A DNA stretch of 36,074 bases from Candidatus Velthaea versatilis (lineage in GTDB: Bacteria; Vulcanimicrobiota; Vulcanimicrobiia; Vulcanimicrobiales; Vulcanimicrobiaceae): contig PLAE01000210.1 in NCBI GenBank assembly GCA_003134035.1, positions 1 through 36,074 on the forward strand. The letters run 5' to 3'. Below the pieces are notes generated by a model. The model searched no databases and was not told the DNA's origin. It saw only the letters and a list, made by a program, of their open reading frames with translations. The position numbers and the translations under genes were made by a program. How positions within the stretch are numbered: the stretch's first letter is position 1; the number at the start of each line of letters is the position of its first letter. This document shows positions 1 through 7,823 of this stretch, piece after piece.

Positions 1-1026
1 CGGGCTCATCTCGGTCATGCCCCAGGCGTGATACACGCCGATCCCCATCTCCTCGAGATCGTCGAACAGCTTGGGCGGCACCGCCGACCCGCCGATGATC
101 AGTCGTTTGAGCGTGCGCGGAACACGGCCCGTCGCTTTCATATGGTCGCGCGCCGCGAGCCAAACCGTCGGCACGCCCGCCGACAGCGTGACCCCCTCGT
201 TCTCAACGAGTTCGCACACGCTGACCGGATCGAGCTGGGCGCCGGGCATCACGACTTTGGCGCCCGCCATCAAGCACAGATAGGGCAAACCCCAGGCATT
301 GACGTGAAATTGCGGGACGATCGGCAGGACGGTATCGCGCTGCGAAATCGAGAGCGCGTCGCGCATCCCGCCGGCGAACGCGTGCAATACCTGCGAGCGG
401 TGGGAGAAGAGCGCCCCTTTGGGCTCGCCGGTTGTCGCTGAGGTGTAGCACAGCACGGCGGCGGCGTTTTCGGGCAGCTCGGGATACGCGTAGCTCGTCG
501 CTTCGGCCGCGAGCAGCGTCTCGTAGTCGTGTGCGTTGGGCAGCGTTTCGTGCGCCGCGCCCATGATCACGAACGTCAGCGCGCCCAGCGCCGGCCGCGC
601 GTCGAGCGCCTTGCGCATCGCCGGCACTACATTGCCGTCGATGAAGACGACGCGGTCGCCGGCATGTTCGATGAGCTCACCGACCTGATCGGGGAACAGC
701 CGGATGTTGACCGTGTGCAGCACCGCGCCGATGCACGGCACGCCGTAATAGAGCTCGAGGTGGCGATGGGTGTTCCAGCCGAAGCTCGCGACGCGGTCGC
801 CGCCGCGCACGCCCAGCCGGCCCAGCACATGCGCCAACTGCGCGACGCGGCGGCCGAAATCGGCGTAGCGGTAGCGGACGATCGCCGCGCCGTCCCGCGA
901 GACGATCTCACGGCGCGGATGATTGCGCAGCGCGTGTTCGAGGATGCCCGTGATGGTGAGCGGGATATCCATCATAAGGCCGGGCAGGGTTGTGACGGTC
1001 CGCTCGTCGCGCAAGATCGAAGCCAT
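1..1026 (-). CDS. Medium/long-chain fatty-acid--CoA ligase, C-terminus off the window
   Basis: ATP-dependent acyl-CoA synthetase of the ANL (AMP-binding) superfamily, which activates free fatty acids to acyl-CoA for beta-oxidation in the cytoplasm. The reverse strand is open from an ATG at 1026 to the window edge (342 codons). The N-terminus (MASILRDERTVTTLPGLMMD, then IPLTITGIL) is typical of the AlkK/FadD13-like group. The AMP-binding P-loop YTSATTGEPKGA (near 421-455) and the later motif YHAWGMTEMSP (at the window edge) are both visible. The C-terminal lid domain with the catalytic lysine lies outside. It is divergent from the crotonase gene at 1131 with about 100 bp between, so the two probably share a control region and function in the same pathway. 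Chain-length specificity cannot be read from the sequence. Confidence 0.93.
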   Translation of the reverse strand, partial: MASILRDERTVTTLPGLMMDIPLTITGILEHALRNHPRREIVSRDGAAIVRYRYADFGRRVAQLAHVLGRLGVRGGDRVASFGWNTHRHLELYYGVPCIGAVLHTVNIRLFPDQVGELIEHAGDRVVFIDGNVVPAMRKALDARPALGALTFVIMGAAHETLPNAHDYETLLAAEATSYAYPELPENAAAVLCYTSATTGEPKGALFSHRSQVLHAFAGGMRDALSISQRDTVLPIVPQFHVNAWGLPYLCLMAGAKVVMPGAQLDPVSVCELVENEGVTLSAGVPTVWLAARDHMKATGRVPRTLKRLIIGGSAVPPKLFDDLEEMGIGVYHAWGMTEMSP

Positions 1027-1083
1027 CCCTCACGTCCTATATTGGAAAACAGTTTCGTCGCTGTGATTCTCGGAGGCATCCCA

Positions 1084-1131
1084 ATGTCCCACGCCAACGC
1101 GGCCGGATCGGGCCGTTTCGCCACCTGCTGA
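1084..1131 (+). CDS. 15-residue leader ORF coupled to the downstream crotonase gene
   Basis: A tiny ORF (MSHANAAGSGRFATC) starts at ATG 1084, seven bases after a strong Shine-Dalgarno sequence, GGAGG at 1072-1076. Its TGA stop overlaps the ATG of the next gene (TGATG, 1129-1133). The crotonase gene has no good ribosome binding site of its own, so ribosomes finishing this ORF probably reinitiate on it. The peptide has no recognisable domain; it may be only a translational coupling device, or a leader peptide with a regulatory role. An alternative is that 1084 is a spurious start and the GGAGG serves the crotonase from a distance, but about 54 bases is too far for that. Confidence 0.5.
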   Translation: MSHANAAGSGRFATC

Positions 1132-1913
1132 TGTACCGTTCGCTGCGTATCGAGCGCGACGAGGCGATTGCTCGTGTCGTGCTGCTCGGCCCGGGCAAAG
1201 GCAACGCCATGGGCCCCGCAACCTGGACCGAACTGCCGGCGGCGTTCGACGAACTCGAGTCCGACGATGCACTGCGCGCCGTCGTCATCTCTGGTCACGG
1301 CGACCACTTCTCGTTCGGACTCGATGTGGCCGCGATGCAGGACGCGTTCGATCTGACCGCCGACCGCGGCGCCGCCGGGCGACGCGATCTGCTCGCCCTC
1401 ATCGAACGCATGCAGGCGGCGTTCACCCGCGTGCAGCGCTCGCGGCTGCCGGTCATCGCGGCCGTCGCCGGCTGGTGCATCGGCAGCGGATTGGAATTGG
1501 CCTGCGCATGCGATCTGCGCTACGCGCAGACCGGCGCCCGGTTTTCGCTGCGCGAAGTGCGCCTCGCGATCGTCGCGGATTTGGGCGGATTGGCGAGGCT
1601 TCCGGCGATTGTCGGCGAGGGTCACGCGCGCGAACTGGCGCTGACCGGTCGCGATGTCGATGCCGCGCACGCCGAGCGCATCGGACTGGTCAACGCGGTC
1701 GTCCCCGAAGTCATCGCGCACGCCGCCGATATGGCGCGCTCGATCGCGGCGCACGTGCCGCACACGGTGGCCGGCATCAAGGCGGTCATGAACGCGCAGC
1801 AGGGACGTTCACCGGCCGACGGCCTGCAGTATGTCGCGGCCTGGAACGCGGCGTTCATGCAGTCCGACGAGTTCGCGCGCGCCGCGGCCGCGTTTCATCG
1901 CGCCGACCGCTAA
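1131..1913 (+). CDS. Enoyl-CoA hydratase/isomerase (crotonase) family, dienoyl-CoA isomerase-like
   Basis: Crotonase-fold acyl-CoA enzyme of 260 residues, the usual length. The oxyanion-hole regions are FSFGLD (61-65) and GWCIGSG (114-120). The sequence around the active site (LELACACDLRYA, then SLREVRLAIVADLGGLARLP) resembles delta3,5-delta2,4-dienoyl-CoA isomerases (ECH1). It carries Glu122 and Glu142 at the positions of the two hydratase glutamates, plus Asp150 at the isomerase-specific position. Either hydration of 2-enoyl-CoA or isomerisation of dienoyl-CoA from unsaturated fatty acids is therefore possible. It is divergent from an acyl-CoA ligase, supporting a role in fatty-acid degradation. 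The ATG at 1131 overlaps the stop of the leader ORF. Confidence 0.92.
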   Translation: MYRSLRIERDEAIARVVLLGPGKGNAMGPATWTELPAAFDELESDDALRAVVISGHGDHFSFGLDVAAMQDAFDLTADRGAAGRRDLLALIERMQAAFTRVQRSRLPVIAAVAGWCIGSGLELACACDLRYAQTGARFSLREVRLAIVADLGGLARLPAIVGEGHARELALTGRDVDAAHAERIGLVNAVVPEVIAHAADMARSIAAHVPHTVAGIKAVMNAQQGRSPADGLQYVAAWNAAFMQSDEFARAAAAFHRADR

Positions 1914-2050
1914 ATCTCGCCCGCCGGCATGCGTCGCGAGCAGCGGAGGATCTTCGGCCGGCGCACCTACGCGCCAAGCTGGACGCGCGCCCCAAATCGC
2001 CGCGCCATCGTACGAGACAGGGGCTCGCCGGTCGTCGCCGAGGTAAAACG

Positions 2051-3262
2051 CTATGAACTCGCGCCGACGTCCGCTGTAGCCCGAGCCTTTGGCTCGGCCG
2101 GTTGCAAATCGCGTCGCGGTGCCCCGTGGTCGAGGAGTTCGCCGTCCGGTTCGCGCCGCTCAATGCTGCAAAACGGCGGTCCAAAGAAGGTGGCGGTGAG
2201 TTTGTCTGCCGTCAGCGGCCGCGAGAAGTAAAAGCCCTGGACGATGCGGCAGCCGATGGCGCGCAACGCCTCGAGCTGCTCGGCCGTCTCGACGCCTTCG
2301 ACGACGCACTCGAGGGACAGACGTTGCGAGAGCGTGAAAATCGTCGTCGCGATGGCGTTGTCGAACCCGTCGGCTACGATATCCTTGATGAACGCGCGGT
2401 CGATCTTGAGCGTATCGACCGGAAAATATTTAAGATAAGACAGCGAGCTATAGCCGGTCCCGAAGTCGTCGATGGCAAGCCGCAAACCCAGCGCTTTGAG
2501 CCGCGTGAGCGTCTCGATCATGGCGCCGAAACCATCGACCATGACGGATTCCGTCAGTTCGAGTTCAAGCCGTTCTGCGGGAAGGTTGCTGTCGGCCAGG
2601 ACGGTTGCGACGAGATCGACGAAATCCGGACGCGCGAATTGCACGGTCGAAACATTGACGCAAACGCGCACGTCGATCCCTAGGTCGGCCCATGTCCGCG
2701 CTTGTTCGCAGGCCGTGCGCAGCACCCATTCGCCGAGCGGAACGATCAAGCCGCTGCGATCGGCGAGCGGGATGAAATCGAGCGGCGAGATGAATCCGCG
2801 CGCCGGATGGTTCCAGCGCACGAGCGCTTCGACGGCGACGACGCGGCCGGATTCGATGTCGACCAGCGGCTGGTATGCCAGCTCGAACTGACGATTCTCA
2901 AGCCCATCGCGCAGCTCGTTCTGCAACTCGAGACTGCTCGCGGCATCGAGCGCGAGTTGTTTTGAGTAGAAACGCAACTCGCTGCGGCCGCTCACCTTCG
3001 CGGCATAGATCGCCGCTTCGGCGGCAATGAGCAAACCCTGCGGATCGTGGCCGTCGTAGGGTGCCAGACTGACGCCGGCGCGCAGCGTGAGGTAATGCGA
3101 ACGGCCATCGACCTCAAACGGTTGGGCGGCCCCGGCGATCATCCGCGTCGCAACCTCCGTAACGGTCTGCGGCGCCGCGACGTCGGTAAGCAGCACGACG
3201 AACCAGTCCGCGGTGAGCCGGGCGACCGTGTCGCCGCTGCGCACGCATTCGCCCAAGCGCAA
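2051..3262 (-). CDS. EAL-domain c-di-GMP phosphodiesterase with truncated, degenerate GGDEF
   Basis: Predicted to hydrolyse cyclic-di-GMP to pGpG. The EAL domain (about residues 110-370) is complete: EAL at 145-147, VNVS, ELTES, DDFGTGYSSLSYL, LKID, VVEGVE and QGFYFSRP supply the metal and catalytic residues. In front of it is only the second half of a GGDEF domain. It begins near the inhibitory RxxD site (RSGD, residues 8-11) and has TADWF where GGDEF should be. A TGA stop lies four codons upstream of the TTG start used here, so no longer in-frame start exists. Only 41 bases separate it from the upstream ligase stop, so it may be read from the ligase transcript. It is either a trimmed but working phosphodiesterase or a decaying gene. 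Confidence 0.8.
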   Translation of the reverse strand: MRLGECVRSGDTVARLTADWFVVLLTDVAAPQTVTEVATRMIAGAAQPFEVDGRSHYLTLRAGVSLAPYDGHDPQGLLIAAEAAIYAAKVSGRSELRFYSKQLALDAASSLELQNELRDGLENRQFELAYQPLVDIESGRVVAVEALVRWNHPARGFISPLDFIPLADRSGLIVPLGEWVLRTACEQARTWADLGIDVRVCVNVSTVQFARPDFVDLVATVLADSNLPAERLELELTESVMVDGFGAMIETLTRLKALGLRLAIDDFGTGYSSLSYLKYFPVDTLKIDRAFIKDIVADGFDNAIATTIFTLSQRLSLECVVEGVETAEQLEALRAIGCRIVQGFYFSRPLTADKLTATFFGPPFCSIERREPDGELLDHGAPRRDLQPAEPKARATADVGASS

Positions 3263-3303
3263 GCCGACCGCTCAAACGCGTTTCCCTTTAGCGATCCATG
3301 CCG

Positions 3304-5073
3304 TTAGGCGACCGCCGATGAAACGGCGTCAATGATTCCGGCGTAGAGCCGCTCGACGACGCGGCGCCGGATCTTTTGCGTCGGCGACAACTCGCCGGCT
3401 TCGATACTCAGATCGCGCGGCAACACGCCGAGCGTGCGGATTTGTTCGTACGGCGCGAGATCGGCCGTCTGCAACCGCGCTTCCTGCTGCAGAAATTCGA
3501 GCACATCGCGCCGGGCCGCAAGTTCGCCCGTCGGCAGATCCGGCAGCATGAGTTCGGCGCGCAGCGTGTTCCAGTTGGGCGAAACGAGCGCCGCCGGATG
3601 CGCACGGCCGGCTCCGAACACCATGACTTGATTGAAATAGAGCGAGCGCAGCAGCGCCGACTCGATGCGGGCCGGTGCGATGTACTTGCCGCCCGACGTC
3701 TTGAAAAGCTCGTTTTTGCGGTCGATGATGCGCACGCAGCCGTCGGGCCGGATCGTGGCGATGTCGCCGGTGTGCAGCCAGCCGTTGGTGATCGCGCGAG
3801 CGGTGGCTTCGCGGTCGTTATAGTAGCCCTTCATCACGCCCGGTCCGCGCACGAGCAGCTCGCCGTCGTCCGCCAATCGGACTTCGACGTTGGGGATCAC
3901 CGCTCCGACCGTGCCGATGCGCGGATTGAGCGGCGTGTTCACGGTGACGACGGGCGAACACTCGGTCAGCCCGTAGCCTTCTGAAATCGGGATGCCGAAA
4001 CCCATGTACGTCAGCGCGGTGTCGGGATGCAGCGGCGCGCTTCCGCTGCCGAAAAATTTGAGCCGGTCCAAGCCCATGAGCGGCTTTATTTTTTTGAGCG
4101 CGAGGGCGTGCGCGAGCCGATAGCTCAGCGCGAGCGGCGCGCCGACGGCTTTGCCGCTGGTCTTGGCGCGCATGTATTCGCGCCCGACGCCCAGCGCCCA
4201 CGGCACCAGCTTCGCGCGCACGCCGCCGGCCGCTTTGGCTTGCGAGACGATGCCGACGAGGATGCGCTCGAAGATGCGCGGGACGGCGAGCACCATCATC
4301 GGCTGGACCGCGCGGCAGTCGTCGAGCAAACGCTCTAAATTCGTGTTGACGTACACGACCGAGCGCCGCAGCAGATAACCGTAAACGTTGGTGCTCTCGT
4401 AGATGTGCGCGTAGGGCAAGATCGAGAGCACGGCATCGCCGGGCCGGATGATCTCGGCGATGAGCGCGAATGCGTCGATCGCGTTCGAGGCGATGTTGCG
4501 CTGAGTGAGCATTACGCCTTTGGGCTGGCCGGTCGTTCCCGACGTATAGATGAGGACCGCCAAATCGTCCGGGGCGATGCGCGCCGCGATCGGCGCCAGC
4601 GCGTCGGTTTGCGCCGTGGCAGCGCGCCCCTGGGCCTCGAGCGCGGCGAGATCGTCGTCGCCCGGATCGAACGATATCGTCCGCGGCAGCGCGATCCCGC
4701 CGGCGAGCAGCGTATCGTGCGCGCTTGGCGTGTCGACGAACAGCAGCCGCGCTTCGCTGTCGGCCAAGATGTAGCGCACCTGATCGCGGGCCTGCGTCGC
4801 ATAGAGTGGGACGACGACGCCGCCGGCGTGCAAAATCGCGAGATTGGCGACGATCCAGTCGACCCGGTTGGGCGACATGATCGCGACGCGGTCACCGGCG
4901 CCGATCCCGGCCGCGACCAACCCCGCCGCCGCCGCGCGAACGCGTTGGCCCAACGCCCGCGAGCCGGTCATGACCCAGGCGCCGTCCGCGTCGCGCTCGG
5001 CGAGCATCGGCCGGTCGGGTCCCGTCGAAGCGTCGGCAAACAGGTCCAGCAGCGTCTGCGGCAATGCGGTCAT
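3304..5073 (-). CDS. Long-chain fatty-acid--CoA ligase (AMP-binding)
   Basis: Complete 589-residue acyl-CoA synthetase of the FAA1/long-chain type. The P-loop YTSGTTGQPKGVML (from residue 176), the YGLTECSPVV motif, the hinge-region motif TGDIATIRPDG with IDRKNELFKTSGGKYIAP, and a long insertion typical of long-chain enzymes are present. It esterifies fatty acids to CoA in two steps through an acyl-adenylate. The ATG at 5073 is the first methionine before MTALPQTLLDLFADA. It is divergent from the secreted protein at 5133 (59 bp between) and is followed 41 bp downstream by the EAL gene on the same strand. This is the second fatty-acid ligase in 5 kb, suggesting active lipid uptake or turnover. 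Confidence 0.95.
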   Translation of the reverse strand: MTALPQTLLDLFADASTGPDRPMLAERDADGAWVMTGSRALGQRVRAAAAGLVAAGIGAGDRVAIMSPNRVDWIVANLAILHAGGVVVPLYATQARDQVRYILADSEARLLFVDTPSAHDTLLAGGIALPRTISFDPGDDDLAALEAQGRAATAQTDALAPIAARIAPDDLAVLIYTSGTTGQPKGVMLTQRNIASNAIDAFALIAEIIRPGDAVLSILPYAHIYESTNVYGYLLRRSVVYVNTNLERLLDDCRAVQPMMVLAVPRIFERILVGIVSQAKAAGGVRAKLVPWALGVGREYMRAKTSGKAVGAPLALSYRLAHALALKKIKPLMGLDRLKFFGSGSAPLHPDTALTYMGFGIPISEGYGLTECSPVVTVNTPLNPRIGTVGAVIPNVEVRLADDGELLVRGPGVMKGYYNDREATARAITNGWLHTGDIATIRPDGCVRIIDRKNELFKTSGGKYIAPARIESALLRSLYFNQVMVFGAGRAHPAALVSPNWNTLRAELMLPDLPTGELAARRDVLEFLQQEARLQTADLAPYEQIRTLGVLPRDLSIEAGELSPTQKIRRRVVERLYAGIIDAVSSAVA

Positions 5074-5132
5074 TACCGAAAGATTACCCGCCCGGTAGGA
5101 ACTTTCTTTCTAACTTTGCTAGTAGCCCGGCG

Positions 5133-6242
5133 ATGACTTTTCGTTTTTCGTTGTTGTTGAAGACGGCGCTTGCGATGTGCATGCTTGTGTCAGTTCCGTC
5201 CCTAGCGCGCGCCGACGACGCGGCGGCGCTCGCCCTGAACTCGGCCTTGGTCATGCCGGCCGGTTCGGCCCTGCGCGACATCATGGCGCAAGCGGTGCCG
5301 GTCGGCTCGCCCAAACGGCCGCTGAGTTCACCCGGTCTGCCGACGGGTTTCAGCTATACCGTCGACGCGACGATCGCCTTTCCGTATGGCCAAACCGGAA
5401 CGAACGCCGAGTTGCCGGGCGGCATCGATGCCTCCGCCAGCTACGGTTTCGGACGCTATCATCGCATTCAAGCCGGTTATTACGAGTTTCAAGAGTATCC
5501 GGTCGACTTCAACAGCGGCACCGTTCCGGTATACCTGCAGGGGCTCTCATCGCCGGTCGGCGTGACCAACCTTGGATCGCAGCCGATCGACGTGGCGACG
5601 AAAAATAAGATCCTCACCTTGGTCTCGCAAAATCTTTTCACGCTGGGCGGGAAGTTCCCGATCATCATCTCGCCGACGTATTTGGCGCGCACGGCGAACA
5701 TCGGCGGACACGGCGACACGCAGCTCGTCGAGATCAACGGCTTCCCGCAAACCGTGCACGTGCGCTCGGCGCAAGAGTATCTGCTGCCGCTGACCATTCC
5801 GTTCGTGGCCTCGCCACGTTTCTTCGGCACGATCACCGGCGCCGCGCAGTGGAACGCCAATCTCAACGGCGCCAACGTCGCGCCCAATCACGCGCAGATC
5901 TTCGAGTTGCTGTATCTCGAATTTCGCGCCAGCCGCTCGACCACCGTCTTCGTTCAGCCGTCGCGTTTGGTGCAGTACTTCGCAATCGATCCCGATCAGG
6001 AGCACGTGCCGACGCTGCTCTTCGGCCTCTCGCACCGCTTCACCAAACAGACCTTCGTGCAGTTCCTGGGCTCGACGGGCGGGGCGTCGAATCGCGGCGC
6101 GTTCGGCATCACTTCAATAACCTGCCAGCAGATCAGCCCGAACGGGGGGTGCGCGGTGAGCGCGCCCGCGATCGCCGGATTGCACGCGACCCAGGTGCAG
6201 GTTCAATTCGGCATCGGTTCGCCGACGGTGATCCCGCTGTGA
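5133..6242 (+). CDS. Secreted, probably outer-membrane beta-barrel-like protein, unknown function
   Basis: No family recognised. The 369-residue protein starts with a clear Sec signal peptide (MTFRFSLLLKTALAMCML, then a cleavage site after ARA near residue 27). The mature part is rich in alternating polar and hydrophobic segments, aromatic residues and Gly/Asn turns (for example GFGRYHRIQAGYYEFQEYP and HVPTLLFGLSHRF), as in outer-membrane barrels. It contains only two late cysteines and ends with a hydrophobic strand. An in-frame upstream start at 5064 would overlap the divergent ligase gene and precede the signal peptide with a hydrophilic stretch, so ATG 5133 was chosen. Its stop overlaps the GTG of the SGNH lipoprotein, so the two are made together and probably act together at the cell surface. 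Confidence 0.72.
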   Translation: MTFRFSLLLKTALAMCMLVSVPSLARADDAAALALNSALVMPAGSALRDIMAQAVPVGSPKRPLSSPGLPTGFSYTVDATIAFPYGQTGTNAELPGGIDASASYGFGRYHRIQAGYYEFQEYPVDFNSGTVPVYLQGLSSPVGVTNLGSQPIDVATKNKILTLVSQNLFTLGGKFPIIISPTYLARTANIGGHGDTQLVEINGFPQTVHVRSAQEYLLPLTIPFVASPRFFGTITGAAQWNANLNGANVAPNHAQIFELLYLEFRASRSTTVFVQPSRLVQYFAIDPDQEHVPTLLFGLSHRFTKQTFVQFLGSTGGASNRGAFGITSITCQQISPNGGCAVSAPAIAGLHATQVQVQFGIGSPTVIPL

Positions 6243-7678
6243 AGGCGCAAGCGGTCATGGCCGCGATCCTGGCGGCCTCTTTGAGTGCGTGTTCGGGCGG
6301 CGGGGGCCGTTCGATTCCGGCGCTGGGCAGCCCCGCGGCCGCGACGGGCGGCACGTCCGCGGCCGCGCCGGTGCTCAAACTCGTCGGCGTCGGCGACAGC
6401 CTCACCGCCGGCGTGCAGTCGAACGGGCTCATGGGCGCCGACGTTTCACCGAACCCGCTGGCCGCCGCCGGCTCACCGTTCCCGATCGTCCAGGCCACGC
6501 AGACGCACGGTTTCTTCGCACTCGTGTGGGCGCAGGCCAACGGTGTCGCCGTCAACGATCCCGCGACGTCGCCGCTGCCGCTGATGAAGCCGCCCGGCAT
6601 CGGCCAGATTCTCGTGCCGCAAAATTCGGCCGGCGCGCTGACGAGCATCACGACCGCCTGCGGCGCCGACAATGCCGTCGCGTATACGTACGCGAGCGCG
6701 CTGGGCGCCCGGCTCAACCCCACGACCGTTCCCGCCGACCTGGGCATTCCTGGTCAGACCGTGCACGAAGCGCTCTATCAGATCGCGCCGACGACGAGCT
6801 GCGGGGTCCCGGCCAACGCCGGCATCTTCGGCGGCTTGGCCAACATCGTCAATTCCGAGAGCGGCTCGTTTTATCCGGTGCTGGGCAACTTTCCGCAGAG
6901 CACCAGCCAAGTCTCGGCGGCGGCGGGACTTCACGGCACGATCGACACGGTTTGGCTGGGCTCCAACGACATCCTCAAATACGCGTTTTCGGAAGGCGCG
7001 CTGCCGCCGACCGATCCGGCCGCACTGCAGACCGACGTGGTCGCGATCGTCGACGCGCTCAAGGCGTCGGGCGCGAAGGTCGCGGTGGCGAATCTGGTCG
7101 ACATCATCCACGCGGCGTATTTCATTGCCCAGCCGGCGTTCCCGGCGGTGTTCACCGCGCGGCTCACGCCGGTGCTCGGCGCGGCCGCCGCGGCGGCCGC
7201 GGGCCCGCAGGTCGCCGCCGAGGTCGATGCGACCTACGGCCTGGGCAGCGGCGGATATCTCACGATCAGCGGCCTGTCGAAGATCCTCGCGACGCTGAGC
7301 GTTCCCGGAACGCCGCTGCCGGCGCTGACCGCGGGCGACATCGTGCCCGACGCGCTCGCGGCGCGCATCGTCGCGCTCAACGCGGCGTACAACGCGGCGA
7401 TCGCGGCGGCGGTCACGCAGAGCGGCGCCGTTCTCGTCGACGTTCACACGCCGATCGCGGCGGCCTATGCGGCCGGTGGGATCCCGGTGTCGGCGACGTG
7501 CTGCGGCTTCGGGTACGGTCAAGGATTCTTCAGTTTGGACGGCATCCACCCGTCGAACACCGGCTACGCGATCGTCGCGAACGTCTTCATCCAGACGCTC
7601 GACACGGCGTTCGGCCTCACGATTCAACCGGTCAACGTCAGCGCGATCTACGCGACCGACATCTACGCGCCGCACTAA
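6239..7678 (+). CDS. SGNH/GDSL-family lipoprotein hydrolase
   Basis: Predicted surface or periplasmic esterase/lipase of the SGNH hydrolase family. A lipoprotein signal ends in the lipobox LSAC (Cys18), followed by a low-complexity Gly/Ser/Ala linker. Block I is VGVGDSLTAG (catalytic Ser54), the block II glycine is in LGIPGQT, block III is WLGSNDIL and block V is LDGIHPSN with the catalytic Asp and His. At 479 residues it is longer than many family members; the region around 310-390 is alanine-rich. The GTG start at 6239 overlaps the upstream stop (GTGA), the classical coupling arrangement; ATG 6257 is a weaker alternative because it shortens the signal peptide n-region. The substrate is unknown; lipid esters are likely given the nearby fatty-acid ligase. 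Confidence 0.88.
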   Translation: MKAQAVMAAILAASLSACSGGGGRSIPALGSPAAATGGTSAAAPVLKLVGVGDSLTAGVQSNGLMGADVSPNPLAAAGSPFPIVQATQTHGFFALVWAQANGVAVNDPATSPLPLMKPPGIGQILVPQNSAGALTSITTACGADNAVAYTYASALGARLNPTTVPADLGIPGQTVHEALYQIAPTTSCGVPANAGIFGGLANIVNSESGSFYPVLGNFPQSTSQVSAAAGLHGTIDTVWLGSNDILKYAFSEGALPPTDPAALQTDVVAIVDALKASGAKVAVANLVDIIHAAYFIAQPAFPAVFTARLTPVLGAAAAAAAGPQVAAEVDATYGLGSGGYLTISGLSKILATLSVPGTPLPALTAGDIVPDALAARIVALNAAYNAAIAAAVTQSGAVLVDVHTPIAAAYAAGGIPVSATCCGFGYGQGFFSLDGIHPSNTGYAIVANVFIQTLDTAFGLTIQPVNVSAIYATDIYAPH

Positions 7679-7680
7679 CG

Positions 7681-7707
7681 CGCCGGGGACCGGGGGCCGC
7701 CCCGGCG
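7681..7707 (+). terminator. GC-rich hairpin after the SGNH gene
   Basis: An 8-bp stem (CGCCGGGG at 7681-7688, CCCCGGCG at 7700-7707) begins three bases after the TAA stop of the SGNH gene. There is no following T-tract, so it is at best a weak intrinsic terminator or an RNA-stabilising end. Confidence 0.45.
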
Positions 7708-7790
7708 ACGCAGCCCGGCGCGACCCGAGCCGCTCCTTGAAAGAAATAGACATAGGAAGCTACTCCGAGAAAATATAACTTCGCGCTGAC

Positions 7791-7809
7791 CGCTCGACTT
7801 CTTCGAGCG
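7791..7809. promoter_or_regulatory. Palindrome in the leader of the sugar ABC operon
   Basis: CGCTCGA (7791-7797) and TCGAGCG (7803-7809) form a perfect inverted repeat with a five-base spacer, ending just before the Shine-Dalgarno sequence AAAAGGGG (7811-7818) of the binding-protein gene. The preceding 7737-7780 stretch is AT-rich for this genome and is the likely promoter region, although no convincing -35/-10 pair stands out. The palindrome could be an operator for a sugar-responsive repressor or a 5'-UTR hairpin. Confidence 0.4.
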
Positions 7810-7823
7810 TAAAAGGGGACCGA

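Noticed and set aside
2081-2097. Hairpin CCGAGCC-TTT-GGCTCGG near the end of the EAL gene considered as a terminator or repeat
   Set aside because: It lies inside the coding tail, no T-tract follows on either strand, and no second copy was seen in the window.
4405-5136. Long plus-strand reading frame opposite the fatty-acid ligase
   Set aside because: It is antisense to a well-supported enzyme, is Arg/Asp/Ala-rich with no motif, and reflects high GC at third positions.
6473-7753. 426-codon minus-strand frame opposite the SGNH gene
   Set aside because: Extremely arginine-rich and without hydrophobic pattern, while the plus strand shows the complete GDSL blocks and a lipobox.
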